The notes under the pieces: model-generated | What the model saw: only the letters and a program-made list of their open reading frames with translations | What the model was told of the DNA's origin: nothing | The model's database searches: none | Shown: in pieces, positions 37,601 to 46,338 of the stretch | How the letters are laid out: each line of letters begins with the position of its first letter | How positions within the stretch are numbered: position 1 is the first letter of the stretch | Origin: JBBSJZ01 sp041739875 | GTDB taxonomy: Bacteria; Planctomycetota; Planctomycetia; Pirellulales; Pirellulaceae | Length of the DNA stretch: 64,000 nt | Assembly (NCBI GenBank): GCA_041739875.1 | Contig: JBGSNA010000157.1 | Span: forward strand, 1 to 64,000 | Direction: 5' to 3' | Made by a program: the position numbers and the translations under genes

Positions 37601-38800
37601 GATGATGCGGTCCAAGCAAAGGGCAAATTGGCTAGCGATGCTCACGGAAATGCTCACGACGAGGATTTAGAGAACGAGGCGTTTTTTGAAGCGACTGCGA
37701 TTCATGCTGGCGTGACGAGACCGGAGAGTGTCGATGACAAAGTCGGCCAAGAGGAATTTCCGGTGTCGAGTCTTTTCAGCAGCACGGGGAGTGCGGACGA
37801 CGATGACTACGAGCATACCGTGGTTCGCAATGATTTTAATCTGTCCGATCAATCGCCCATTGTTCGTGACGACGAGGACATCGAAGCGGACTATACGTCA
37901 GCCTGGTCTCGTTCTTATAACGACAAGGAGTCTTACGATGAGACGTCGTCCGGTGAACGATACAACGACGAGTCAACATTCGAACAAGGCTCATCAGGCG
38001 GTTCGAGCAGCTATAGTGATGACGACAATGTCGCGACAGGGAGTGAAGATACTCGATCAGACTCTCGTGTTTGGAAAAACGCTACTGATTCGGATGTCAT
38101 GGATTCGGAACTTGTTGCGAGCGACGAGGAAGTTTCGAAGCTCGCCCGCGAGACACGCGGAGTCGATGTTGTCGTTGCGCCAACTCCAGAGCCGGTTTCG
38201 CAAGAGTTCGAAGACGACTCGATCGAAGCCTACATGAATCGACTGTTGCAACGTGCTCAGGGTGGTTCATCCGCAGGCAGCGAATCTTCCCTGTCCAAAA
38301 CAGTTTCCACGACAGCGGCGACGGTGGTTGTTCAAGCGGAAACCTTAAGCTCAACTCGACTTCCTACACGGAATGCTCCGGCGGACTATGATCCCGATGC
38401 ACCAATGATGCCTCGGTCCCAGGCGCCTGAGAAACAAGGAAGCCTTAACGCAATGAGGCAGCTAGCGAATGAGTCAGCAAGAACGGCCATCAACCGCAGC
38501 GTTAAGATCCAATCGCGTGATACGCAGCTAAAGGCGTTTGCGAAGTTTGCGTCGGCGGTGGGTTTGGTTTTATGCGCATTGGCCGTATTCGTTTTCACGC
38601 ATTTTCCTGGAACAGCGATCATTGCTTGCTGTATGTGCATCGTGGCGTTCGTTTGGGTGAATGAGGGGCTGAAGCTTCTTGGTGTTGCCCGCCGACGAAT
38701 GGAGCTTGCCGCTGCTGGAAAGTTGGAACAGGACGAAGCGGATGATTTGCAGGAAGATGCTAGAGCTAGAGCCCAAGCAGCGGAAGAAACGAAAACTTGA
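34682..38800 (+). CDS. Very large FHA-domain, coiled-coil, membrane-anchored protein
   Basis: 1372 residues from a GTG with GGAAGGA upstream. Residues ~70-160 form an FHA domain (LSGRRYTFGSGDGCSIRLTD, then MHAVLI, ILVNGNRTTEA and VGDLLQLGSYRLEL), which normally binds phosphothreonine. Residues ~220-790 are a long coiled coil built of AERD- and QARD-like heptads, with near-repeats such as VSQSSELVANR and VSQSGELVAQR 46 residues apart. Then comes a ~430-residue acidic, low-complexity region. Two transmembrane helices lie near residues 1285-1325 (FASAVGLVLCALAVFVF and AIIACCMCIVAFVWV), with a short cytoplasmic tail. The Ser/Thr kinase 2 kb further on is a plausible source of the phosphorylated ligand (inference). 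Confidence 0.85.
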   Translation: MSNRDTDEQLSLNSSPSLFPPKHSFAATSGFSLAGMLGGRLTQLQTETGQTFGSSPGFAGGDAAVSTVLDAIEFRVTRDGSPSRRLRLSGRRYTFGSGDGCSIRLTDVLLRPMHAVLIRDAHRVLVRAYSVPILVNGNRTTEAALSVGDLLQLGSYRLELLGPESDSRPRQTATTDDHERDWDEHAFKLRFADGPKISSSRSGLSKLSRESGDRATSLAAEESVWREQLRREVEQWRMAKAECERRESRCDDRETNMRERESELWNRSEHLRRRESELKAQESAVLEIQQEYEAKKQSLARLQAEDRNRRDEFQRREAEFLKLEQEYCDQIEEVTRQLQRSQDQATVANETVHRMRDQFASLNEQLAELTAKQSALREKDEKKSAELRRTRQELEHARDVAVAERDLAIAERDATVKQHEAAVHALERARIAAMSERDKALADRDTFVSQSSELVANRAVLVGKLEARVAEVEQARDAAIAECNQAIAERDQLVSQSGELVAQRDRAVAERETSFAAREQAISDRDEAETQCVQAIRNRDESLSQRNVALRERDAVIDARAQSDALRIQLTKDLEQAAGRLVEVETELAESRRLIDQSGPSSATWKQQILQLQESVASAKNETRLLRSEYEAACDSIVRLQALVSEQTQHANESKDSWMLEAEHLRQSFEGVSRDLAVALGELSCLRDANTEFASQLESVRVEKDRIELELESRPTQDSWDVMEGELERASESLQIIQRDYDATLTELNQLRFELQDERQWAAQRTENPIVENQTSDLSEPIADSESPSVIDPQWSDDEKDAWPRYSATSVSPRASVDRVHKLGATTDDNAVDEPETQGSQSMISEDSASLGWSTPLYPMDSPESEVQDAIKDQPETPAVDFESGSESWHWSVADVDDEPIGAVVQNATANDPYSTGSSVGEVMELGDSDFVRYQDSDTDGEPFSSREVEVENNVDDVSYGSLAQRLIADLHRDDAVQAKGKLASDAHGNAHDEDLENEAFFEATAIHAGVTRPESVDDKVGQEEFPVSSLFSSTGSADDDDYEHTVVRNDFNLSDQSPIVRDDEDIEADYTSAWSRSYNDKESYDETSSGERYNDESTFEQGSSGGSSSYSDDDNVATGSEDTRSDSRVWKNATDSDVMDSELVASDEEVSKLARETRGVDVVVAPTPEPVSQEFEDDSIEAYMNRLLQRAQGGSSAGSESSLSKTVSTTAATVVVQAETLSSTRLPTRNAPADYDPDAPMMPRSQAPEKQGSLNAMRQLANESARTAINRSVKIQSRDTQLKAFAKFASAVGLVLCALAVFVFTHFPGTAIIACCMCIVAFVWVNEGLKLLGVARRRMELAAAGKLEQDEADDLQEDARARAQAAEETKT

Positions 38801-38937
38801 GCATAATGGATGTCGCTTAGCCGAACAGCTTCTCTTAAAATAGTTGTTCGCCCTCCTTATGGCGTGTCGCCCATATTCTCGGAGACGGCTCGCCAGACTG
38901 ATTGAGCGATGTGTTTCGCTCATCCGGTGATCGCTCC

Positions 38938-39591
38938 ATGACGTCCTTTTCAAGTAACTTTTCGTCGCCCACGCCAGAAAGTTCTCGGGAATCCGAGAGC
39001 ATTCGGGGACAAAATTGTCCCAAGCCGCCAGGTGGCTTGCCCCTCGACGATGGACCCGAAAGGAACACGATCGATGCTCTTTGGCGCGAGTTCGGAGAGC
39101 AACTTCGACGTCGCGCGAGGACTCGGTTGAGACAGTACGGCTTGAGCGGCCAGGCGGAATCGATGGACATTTGCAATGACGTGATGGCTGAACTTGCTCA
39201 ACGCGAATCGGCAAATCCGTTGCAGTGTGATGACGTGCTCGCATACGTCTTGAGAGCCATCGACCACCAAGTCTTGGATACTTTTCGTACGCTCGCTCGC
39301 CAGTGTCGAGATTTTCGCCGAGTTGATTCGATGCCGATCGAAGATGCTCGGCCAGCGGACCAGCATACGTCGCCGAGCCAAATGGCGCTTCGCCGCGAGT
39401 TGCTTGAAAAGGTTCGTGAGATGCTTAGCGTCGTGGACCGTCAAGCACTGGAAATGATGCTCGAAAATCGAGACTGGAACGAAATCGGAATCGCGTTGGG
39501 TATGCGGCCGGATACGGCGAGGATGCGCGTGCGACGGGCCATCCAGCGGGTGCGAGAAGAGATGGGTGTACGAGACAGCGACGACGAGTGA
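38938..39591 (+). CDS. ECF-like RNA polymerase sigma factor
   Basis: 217 residues from the ATG at 38938 (a TTG at 38902 would add 12). After a Ser/Pro-rich start, region 2 is seen at ~50-130 (LWREFGEQLRRRARTRLRQY, ICNDVMAELAQRE, VLAYVLRAIDHQVLDTFRTL) and region 4 at ~150-215 (LRRELLEKVREMLSVVDRQA, LEMMLENRDWNEIGIALGMR, TARMRVRRAIQRVREEMG). It should direct RNA polymerase to a specific promoter set. No anti-sigma factor is adjacent. A pseudokinase starts 24 bp after it and a Ser/Thr kinase follows, so control by phosphorylation or binding is likely, as known for planctomycete sigma/kinase pairs. Confidence 0.9.
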   Translation: MTSFSSNFSSPTPESSRESESIRGQNCPKPPGGLPLDDGPERNTIDALWREFGEQLRRRARTRLRQYGLSGQAESMDICNDVMAELAQRESANPLQCDDVLAYVLRAIDHQVLDTFRTLARQCRDFRRVDSMPIEDARPADQHTSPSQMALRRELLEKVREMLSVVDRQALEMMLENRDWNEIGIALGMRPDTARMRVRRAIQRVREEMGVRDSDDE

Positions 39592-39615
39592 CCCTGCCCG
39601 TGGGCGTGCCAAGCA

Positions 39616-40905
39616 ATGAATTTGCGTATTGAAACCCTCGATCGAGTTTTGGAACTCGCTTGCATTGAACTCATTCAACGCAATCGACGTGGCGATCTCG
39701 CTCGAGTTGAAGAGTATCTTCTGAAGCATCCAACGCTCCTGGATCCAGCGTACTTACTTGACCTAGTTGATGCTGAAATTTGTGTTCGCAGGGAACTTGG
39801 CGAGACAGTCAAGGTGGATGAGTGGAGCCAGAGATTCCCGCACCAGACGCGTGCAATTATGCAACTCATCGCCTTGGTCGAGTCTGCCAAGGACGTTGGT
39901 GAACGGGTTGTCGCTGGGGCGTCGTTGCCACCGAAAATCACTGGCGCATCACTTGGGAACTCGCAATTTAGCGACGGCTGTTCTTTTACCGCCGTCGAGT
40001 TTTCAAAGATCACTAACGATGCCTTGACTGTAGCCGGCGGTGACTCCCTATCCGACGGAATTATTGAAGGCTTGTGGTCGAAACCGACCTCGTTGTTTGC
40101 TTTGCCGCCGATCAACCCGCCTCATGGTTTCATCGTCGATTCTGGTGTATCAACGCGTCCGGGGGTATGGCTGTTGCGTTGTCATGAGGAGAATACCCAG
40201 CGGCCTTGCGGTTTCAAGATCATTGACGTCGCCCGTAAGGAATCATGCCAGTTGTCGTCGTTGAACGTCAAGTCAATACTTGACGCTTATGAACGTGCGG
40301 CCAAGATACGACACCCGGTTTGGGTGCCGCCATACGTCGCGAGTTGCGACGGACGGTTTCTCGGTGTCATCCGTCCTTGGATCTTTGGTGTGAATTGGCG
40401 TGACGGGATCGGCGGATTCGCAAGCGATGAAGCACTGCGGCTTTTGTCAGAACTCGCTTTTGGTCTGCACGCAGCTCATCAATCCGGATGCCATCACGGC
40501 AACGTGTGCGAGAACAATCTGTTCTTTTCACACGAAGGTAAATTGCGTCTTACGGATCCGGTCAATTCGTTGTCACGCTTTATGACGAAAGCCAAATTAT
40601 CACAGCAAGACTTGGTTCGCGACGACGCAATGACGTTTTGCAGACTGATTGCGTCGCTTCAACTGGACACAAGCCGTGGCCTCTCGAACCAACTCGTGGC
40701 TCAGTGTCACTCATTGGTGCTCAGTGCGCCAACCGACCCAATGGCGATTGTGGGTGAGTGGTTAATGAGGACCGCAGACAATATGTCTCAGAAATCGCCA
40801 CTATCGACACGACGTGAACGTCAATCCGTCATGAGCTGGTGGAAGTCGATTTTGTTTCGTCGAAATCGTCGCGATCTTGCACCCGTAGAACCACCTTCTT
40901 TTTGA
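39616..40905 (+). CDS. Kinase-like protein lacking catalytic motifs (pseudokinase)
   Basis: 429 residues. An N-terminal ~100-residue helical domain (LDRVLELACIELIQRNRRGD) often precedes planctomycete Ser/Thr kinases. The kinase fold is recognisable from KIRHPVWVPPYVASCDGRFL, AFGLHAAHQSGCHHGNVCEN and LRLTDPVNSL. In active kinases these would be the HRDxKPxN loop and the DFG motif; here HRD reads HHG (near residue 293), the catalytic Asp is gone, and DFG reads DPV. No glycine-rich loop is seen. I infer a non-catalytic regulator of the flanking sigma factor or kinase. The next gene begins 9 bp downstream, so all three probably share a transcript. Confidence 0.83.
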   Translation: MNLRIETLDRVLELACIELIQRNRRGDLARVEEYLLKHPTLLDPAYLLDLVDAEICVRRELGETVKVDEWSQRFPHQTRAIMQLIALVESAKDVGERVVAGASLPPKITGASLGNSQFSDGCSFTAVEFSKITNDALTVAGGDSLSDGIIEGLWSKPTSLFALPPINPPHGFIVDSGVSTRPGVWLLRCHEENTQRPCGFKIIDVARKESCQLSSLNVKSILDAYERAAKIRHPVWVPPYVASCDGRFLGVIRPWIFGVNWRDGIGGFASDEALRLLSELAFGLHAAHQSGCHHGNVCENNLFFSHEGKLRLTDPVNSLSRFMTKAKLSQQDLVRDDAMTFCRLIASLQLDTSRGLSNQLVAQCHSLVLSAPTDPMAIVGEWLMRTADNMSQKSPLSTRRERQSVMSWWKSILFRRNRRDLAPVEPPSF

Positions 40906-40914
40906 GTCATTATC

Positions 40915-43707
40915 ATGCGGATTAAGTGTCCAGAATGTCAAACGGTGCTCGATCTTGGAGCGCCAAAGCCAGGGAAGTACCGGCCACGATGTAAGCATTG
41001 TGGTCATTCGTTTTTTCTCAAGGTCAGCGAAGACACGCCACCGAAAGTGGGTATTGCTCGCGATCCCAAGTCGGTATCGACGATCACGTCCCTTTCGGCT
41101 GTGGCGACGGACGCCACAATGGCTTCGGTTCCTGGTGCCGCCGCCGCTGTCGCTGCTGGTGCCGGTGCCGGTGCGATGGATGCGACGATGGATTCGGTCG
41201 CACCGTCTGGGTCGGCTGTTTCTGTGGCGTCAAAATCACAGTTATCTGTTTCGTCACAGCAACCTGGGAATGATAAAACTCGGGATCGTGTCATGGATGA
41301 GACGGTGGAGCCATCATCGTCTCCTCAAGCGACGATGGACACCGCGATCTCTGTTGGCAGCAAACCGATGATCAAGTCTGGTGCCAAAGAATCGGGTGCG
41401 GGGGCTGACGAGTCAGCCATGCCAGCTCGCTTAGGTGGGTACAAGTTACTGCGTCTGTTGGGGCGTGGTGCGATGGGGGCGGTTTACGAGGCAAAGCAGC
41501 TTTCTTTGGATCGCACAGTGGCACTCAAGACCATTCGCGATCGCTTGACGGGAAGTCCTTCTGCGCTGGCACGATTTACACGCGAAGCGTACGCCGCAGC
41601 GCAACTCAACCACCACAATGTCGTTCAGATTTACGATTTTGGCGAGGAGGCTGGACAGCACTATTTCAGCATGGAACGTGTCGTGGGTTCGGCGCTCGAT
41701 GAGGTGGTGAGAAGTAAGGGGCCTGTCGAAGCTCGCGTAGCAGCAACGTACGTATTGCAGGCGGCCCGTGGGCTGCAGTGCGCTCACCAAAGCGGGATGG
41801 TGCATCGCGATGTCAAACCAGCCAACTTGTTGTTGAGCGACGAAGGCGTCGTCAAGGTAGCCGATTTGGGTCTCGTCAAAGTGCCGGATCAACATGACGA
41901 AGCGTTTGCTGGATCGAGAACCGAAAATGAAATGGCGGATCGTCGGGCACGGTCGAGCGGCACCTCGGTCACGATGATGGGGACTGCAATCGGAACACCT
42001 GCTTACATGGCGCCTGAACAATTCAACGATGCGACAACCGTCGATCACCGCGCTGACATCTATTCACTTGGTTGCACGCTGTACTACCTGATCGTAGGCA
42101 AGCCGCCTTACGGAGCTTCCGAGATCTCTGCGTTATTGAAACAGCATTTGAGTGAACCGATTCCGCAAGTCAATGTTGCTCATCCGCACGTGCCGGGCGA
42201 GATCGACAAAATCATCGAACGAGCGATGGCCAAGCAAGCCAGTCATCGGTACCCGACTTTGGCTGGAATGATTGCGGATCTCGAATCTTTTCTGGGGCTC
42301 ACTTCTGGCAAAGCGTTTGCGCCCAGCGCAGTTCAGGCCGATGCCTGGGCGGCCAATGCGGAAGCGTTTCTCAAAGCCTCTCCGTTGGCAAAGTTGCGTT
42401 CACTCGCGATCATTGGGCTCACCGGAACAAGTGTGCTCTTGCTCGTTGCAACGTTTTGGCTTGGTTTCGGTTGGATCTTGTTGGGACCGTCGTGCTTTAT
42501 TGTTGCTTTGGTCGTGTCGAATTGGTTGGAATCTTTACATGGCGAGAGTCCTGTTGTGGATGCGGTTCGGCAGTGGATGGGATCGCTTCGGTTGTTTGAT
42601 TGGCTTTACGGTGTCGGTTTAGCCGCGATCATGACGTCGGTGTGTGTGTTCGCTGGGCCTTGGCTTGGCGTGTTCGTCGGAGCGGTGCTTGGTTCGCTAT
42701 TGGGTGCGGCGTATCACTACGGTTTGAGAGTGCCACTCAACGCAAGCCGTAAAGAGTCGCTTACTTCGGCCGAGCAGATGGTTCGCCAGTTGCGAGTCAG
42801 TGGTGCCGACGAAGATGGCTTACGAGAGTTTGTGGCTCGCTATTCAAACCGGGTTTGGGGCGAATTGTTTGACGTCCTGTTTGGCGTCGAATCACGAATG
42901 AAGATGCAAGCAACGAGTGCTGGTGACCCATCGATCGCCAAGCTGTCATCGTCGATGCGAGATCAACTGATTGCGAGCTTGCATGAGCGTGCTCGAAAGA
43001 ATGGCGAATCGCGAGATCAAGAGAAGCTGTCTCTGCTCGAACAGCGAGCGCTAGTCAGCGAAGGCGTGAGTGCTTCGGAAGCTCACGATCGAGCCTGGCA
43101 AATGGCTGCTGCGATTATCGATTCAGCAAAGCTCAACAATGAAGTCTCGGCGATTGTTGGAGGTCAAGCCGCCGGGGAGCAAGCTGCTTTAGCGGCCGAG
43201 GCGAAACGACGTCGTATGAAGGCCATGATGGCTGAGGCACGCAGCGGAAAATATGCAAAGAAACGTGATCCGTTTGCTGTTTTCAAGCTTTTGTTGGGAG
43301 CACAGTTGCGATTGGCAGTCGGTGTCGGCTTGTTGGCGTTACTTGCCGTATGGGCGCATCGCACTGGCGTGATTTCAAGCGATACGCTTCAAGGCCTCAG
43401 TACTTCGGTTCGCCAGGGTGATGTAAATTTTGCAGACGTCGGCGACACGCTGAGAGTAAACGCTGGAGCGACAACTCTCTTCGGCGCGACACTGCCGTCA
43501 GTCGCACTCGCGAGCCTTCTGTTTATTGGCTCGGCATTTGTGAGCGGTTGGCGGATGACGCCATTCACACTAGTTGCTGGTGGAATCGCACTTTGGGGTA
43601 GCCACTTTGGAATTCCAGCGATCGGTTCGATACCGGCCGAAGCGCTTTCGGCGGCTACCGCCATCGTGCTCATGTTGCCCGGCGCAATGATCAGCGAACG
43701 CGGCTAA
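40915..43707 (+). CDS. Zinc-ribbon, membrane-bound Ser/Thr protein kinase
   Basis: 930 residues. It starts with a zinc ribbon (CPECQTVLDLG ... CKHCGHSFFLKV), then ~130 residues of Ala/Ser-rich linker. The PknB-type kinase domain (~176-460) is complete: LLGRGAMGAVYEAKQ, catalytic Lys in VALKTIRDRL, MVHRDVKPANLLL near residue 297, VADLGLVK for DFG, and GTPAYMAPEQF. Membrane segments follow near 490-620, a helical soluble part, and more helices near the C-terminus (LAVGVGLLALLAVWAHRTG and after). The kinase faces the cytoplasm. Likely substrates are the sigma factor or the FHA protein's partner. Its TAA overlaps the TAG of the convergent next gene in the four bases CTAA. Confidence 0.94.
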   Translation: MRIKCPECQTVLDLGAPKPGKYRPRCKHCGHSFFLKVSEDTPPKVGIARDPKSVSTITSLSAVATDATMASVPGAAAAVAAGAGAGAMDATMDSVAPSGSAVSVASKSQLSVSSQQPGNDKTRDRVMDETVEPSSSPQATMDTAISVGSKPMIKSGAKESGAGADESAMPARLGGYKLLRLLGRGAMGAVYEAKQLSLDRTVALKTIRDRLTGSPSALARFTREAYAAAQLNHHNVVQIYDFGEEAGQHYFSMERVVGSALDEVVRSKGPVEARVAATYVLQAARGLQCAHQSGMVHRDVKPANLLLSDEGVVKVADLGLVKVPDQHDEAFAGSRTENEMADRRARSSGTSVTMMGTAIGTPAYMAPEQFNDATTVDHRADIYSLGCTLYYLIVGKPPYGASEISALLKQHLSEPIPQVNVAHPHVPGEIDKIIERAMAKQASHRYPTLAGMIADLESFLGLTSGKAFAPSAVQADAWAANAEAFLKASPLAKLRSLAIIGLTGTSVLLLVATFWLGFGWILLGPSCFIVALVVSNWLESLHGESPVVDAVRQWMGSLRLFDWLYGVGLAAIMTSVCVFAGPWLGVFVGAVLGSLLGAAYHYGLRVPLNASRKESLTSAEQMVRQLRVSGADEDGLREFVARYSNRVWGELFDVLFGVESRMKMQATSAGDPSIAKLSSSMRDQLIASLHERARKNGESRDQEKLSLLEQRALVSEGVSASEAHDRAWQMAAAIIDSAKLNNEVSAIVGGQAAGEQAALAAEAKRRRMKAMMAEARSGKYAKKRDPFAVFKLLLGAQLRLAVGVGLLALLAVWAHRTGVISSDTLQGLSTSVRQGDVNFADVGDTLRVNAGATTLFGATLPSVALASLLFIGSAFVSGWRMTPFTLVAGGIALWGSHFGIPAIGSIPAEALSAATAIVLMLPGAMISERG

Positions 43708-44873
43708 CTGCGCGAGATCGGCTGGATGACGAGTGAGTTCCAGCCAGTGGTATAGTTTTCGAAGCCAGGTGCGTCGGCAAAGCCGATGCAATGCGGCTTG
43801 CCGTCAATCGATACGGTTTTGAAACCCTTCGCTTCTGACTCCACGGACTCGAGCCAAGACAGCGGAATCGTCTCCGTGAGTTGGCGTCCAAACGAATCGG
43901 CAAGGACTCGTCCCTGATCGTCTGCGATCAACACTCGTGTTGTGTCGCGCTCGTTGGCGGCCAAGGGAGTGTTCTTGACGATGGATTGAGCGAGCTTGTC
44001 CCAGTTGAAAAGGATGCCCAGTGCACCAATTGCTGGTGCGTCCGTTTTCCCACCTTTGCGCACCGCAGTTGAAAAGATGATCGTCGTCTCATCATTGATC
44101 AGCGGGCTCTTGTGCGCCGACTCAAACGCAAACGAAGAACCATTTTTTGTCGCCATTGCTTTGCTGTACCACGGTGCACGCGCCAAGTCGCGGTCGATGC
44201 AACGATAGCGGTTCGGACGACCATTGGCGATCACTTTGCCTTTGATGTCACACAGGACCAAGTCCCAATAGACGGTGTAGGAATCCAGAATCGTGGTGAG
44301 CCGCTCGCTGGCGTGTTGTGCGGCGTCGCGATTTCGATTGGTCAATGCGTCAACGAGGTTCGCGTCGGTCGCCCACAAGCGAACGTCACATGTTCGTTCG
44401 AAAAGATTGCGGTCAACGAGTTCGATGTTGACATACGCCATATCGCTGAGTCGGTTTCCTCGAACACTGGTGCCGATCACATCGAGCAACTGCTGGATGT
44501 TGCGTTGAGTTCGGCTCGCCATTTGGTTCGCTGCGTCAGCCGTGCTGCTCGACAGCTTTTGCATTTCAGCGGCAACGACTCCGAACGCAGCGCCATAATC
44601 GCCGGCGCGTGCGGCCTCGATGCGCGCATTGAGTGCTAAGAGCTTCGTGCGCGAGTTGATCTCATTGATCTCATCGATCGCAGAGTCCATCGTTGCATTG
44701 AGCTGTCGCACCAAACGCAGGATATTGTCACTTCCACCGTCAGCCGCCGTGAGCCTTTTGCCGGTGCCCAAGTCGCTCCGGTTCATGATGCCAGTGTGGA
44801 TCGCGGGGGAAACTGAATTCGTGTCTGGCACATTTACTTTCGGATCTGGCATGGATTCATTTTGGTCGGACAT
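43704..44873 (-). CDS. Soluble chemoreceptor-like protein: MCP signalling region followed by Cache-like domain
   Basis: 389 residues with no transmembrane segment. Near residues 50-115 lies the methyl-accepting signalling core: AIDEINEINSRTKLLALNAR, IEAARAGDYGAAFGVVAAEM and QKLSSSTADAANQM. A Cache/PAS-like sensor follows (LWATDANLVDAL, YWDLVLCDIKGKVIANGRPN, DLARAPWYSKAM, FAFESAHKSPLINDETTIIF). Ordinary chemoreceptors are the reverse: sensor, membrane, signalling hairpin. The hairpin here is short, and no HAMP or methylation helices are clear. It may signal to CheA/CheW or work as an independent intracellular sensor. It overlaps the kinase stop and is divergent from the membrane pair at 45067. 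Confidence 0.85.
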   Translation of the reverse strand: MSDQNESMPDPKVNVPDTNSVSPAIHTGIMNRSDLGTGKRLTAADGGSDNILRLVRQLNATMDSAIDEINEINSRTKLLALNARIEAARAGDYGAAFGVVAAEMQKLSSSTADAANQMASRTQRNIQQLLDVIGTSVRGNRLSDMAYVNIELVDRNLFERTCDVRLWATDANLVDALTNRNRDAAQHASERLTTILDSYTVYWDLVLCDIKGKVIANGRPNRYRCIDRDLARAPWYSKAMATKNGSSFAFESAHKSPLINDETTIIFSTAVRKGGKTDAPAIGALGILFNWDKLAQSIVKNTPLAANERDTTRVLIADDQGRVLADSFGRQLTETIPLSWLESVESEAKGFKTVSIDGKPHCIGFADAPGFENYTTGWNSLVIQPISRS

Positions 44874-45066
44874 GAGCGCACCCGGGGGATCGCGATTGCA
44901 TGAGCTAGACGAGGACGTGCGTGCAATGAACAGTATATTTGCAAAGTCTACGTCTCAATCAACGCTCTATCGAGTTGTGGCCGCAAGAATTCAGGGCGGC
45001 CATTTTGGTGGAATAATCGGCATTTTCAGCGGGCTGAGCGATCGATCATAGTCTCCAAACGCTCAC

Positions 45067-46338
45067 GTGACCGAAGATTGGTCAAGTACCAGGCCCTCGC
45101 GACTTGATATGATTTTGAGTCAACACATCCTGCACCCCCCCGCTGTGCCTCCAGACATCATGCCGGAACCTGCTGAATCCATGCCGAGCGACGAACGCCG
45201 CTCGCCGATTTCCGATGCGGGCTACTCCGCCGTTCGGCGGTCCATGCGGAAAGAAGAGTCGCTTTCCCGACGGAACTTACTCGGAATGTTGGTGGCGTCT
45301 GCGGCTGGTGGATGGCTCATGTTTCGGATGACTCAGAACCAGGTCAGTGTAGATGTCTCCGCAGAGTCGGGCCGGGTAGCGACGTCAGACGCAGCGTCCA
45401 AGCCAGATCCCAAAGTTGTTCGTGCGGCATTCTATGATGCAGAGGTTGAGCCCAAGGTCTTTGAAACCGATCAAATGAATCGCGAGGCGGCTGATCGTGT
45501 CGTCGAGCGTTTGCGTGACACGTTTCGTCAATACCAAGCGGGTGTCAAAGCGTTTGTCAGTGATCTAACGAGCGTCTCGACTCGGCTCGGGATTGTGAAA
45601 CGTATGCCAGGCCAATGGTGGGCGGGCGATCAGCGAATCGACGAGTATGTGCGTGAGAAGTTTGAGAAGCACTTGTTTTCGGAGCAGAAGTTGCTTGACG
45701 ACATCGGCGCGGTGATCACGACGTTCCAAGAAGAGATCGACGTGAACCAGCGTCGGATGCTGACGGAGATTCGAGCATCACTTTCCGCGTCTGACATGCC
45801 GCAAGTCAGCATGTCGACCTATGAAGAGTTCTATGACCAAGTCGCCAAGAAGTTGCAGACGTATTCGACAAGCCAAGGTTCAGCAACCGTCTACAATGCG
45901 CTCACCGTTTTGATTGTCAGTGAAGCTGGAAGCTACGTCGCCACAAGTTTGATTGCTGGTTTACTCGCGAGGTTTGGTACCGCCGCGGCGGTGTCGACTG
46001 TGGCCGCGTCCGGAGCCGCTGCTGGTTCAGCGACCGTTGGTGCTGGTGGTGGCACGTTGGGCGGACCGGTGGGCGTCGTCGTTGGATTCGGTGTTGGGCT
46101 TGCCGTTGGGTTGGTCATTGATTGGTGGATGACCGATAAGTTTGAAACGGAAATGTCACTTCAGATGAACGGATACCTTGCCTCGCTTCAACATGCAATT
46201 CTGTATGGTGATTCGATCGCCACCGATGACTCGACTCGCGAGGGACTCGTTGGTGCACTTCCGATCGTTTGTGATCGGTTACTTGATGCTTATCGTGAAC
46301 GCTTTTACGCACAAATCGTAACTGGAGACTCCCTGTGA
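45067..46338 (+). CDS. Membrane protein with glycine-zipper helices and a Tat-like signal, first of a two-gene pair
   Basis: 423 residues from a GTG. A Tat-like motif SLSRRNLLGMLVASAAGG lies near residues 66-82, so the true start may be later (ATG at 45244 gives MRKEESLSRRN). Then comes a helical region (QYQAGVKAFVSDLTSVSTRL and FEKHLFSEQKLLDDIGAVIT), and near residues 275-360 a strikingly Gly/Ala-rich membrane stretch (GTAAAVSTVAASGAAAGSAT, GVVVGFGVGLAVGLVIDWW), a glycine-zipper pattern found in pore-forming or tightly packed helices. I do not recognise the family. The next gene's GTG overlaps this stop (GTGA at 46335), so the two products probably form one complex. Confidence 0.75.
   Translation: MTEDWSSTRPSRLDMILSQHILHPPAVPPDIMPEPAESMPSDERRSPISDAGYSAVRRSMRKEESLSRRNLLGMLVASAAGGWLMFRMTQNQVSVDVSAESGRVATSDAASKPDPKVVRAAFYDAEVEPKVFETDQMNREAADRVVERLRDTFRQYQAGVKAFVSDLTSVSTRLGIVKRMPGQWWAGDQRIDEYVREKFEKHLFSEQKLLDDIGAVITTFQEEIDVNQRRMLTEIRASLSASDMPQVSMSTYEEFYDQVAKKLQTYSTSQGSATVYNALTVLIVSEAGSYVATSLIAGLLARFGTAAAVSTVAASGAAAGSATVGAGGGTLGGPVGVVVGFGVGLAVGLVIDWWMTDKFETEMSLQMNGYLASLQHAILYGDSIATDDSTREGLVGALPIVCDRLLDAYRERFYAQIVTGDSL

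Noticed and set aside
38950..39729. 259-codon minus-strand frame opposite the sigma factor gene
   Set aside because: Covers sigma regions 2 and 4, which are clearly coding on the plus strand.
44620..45051. 143-codon plus-strand frame before the membrane pair
   Set aside because: Most of it is antisense to the MCP-like gene; the 41 residues in the gap alone have no clear ribosome site or family.
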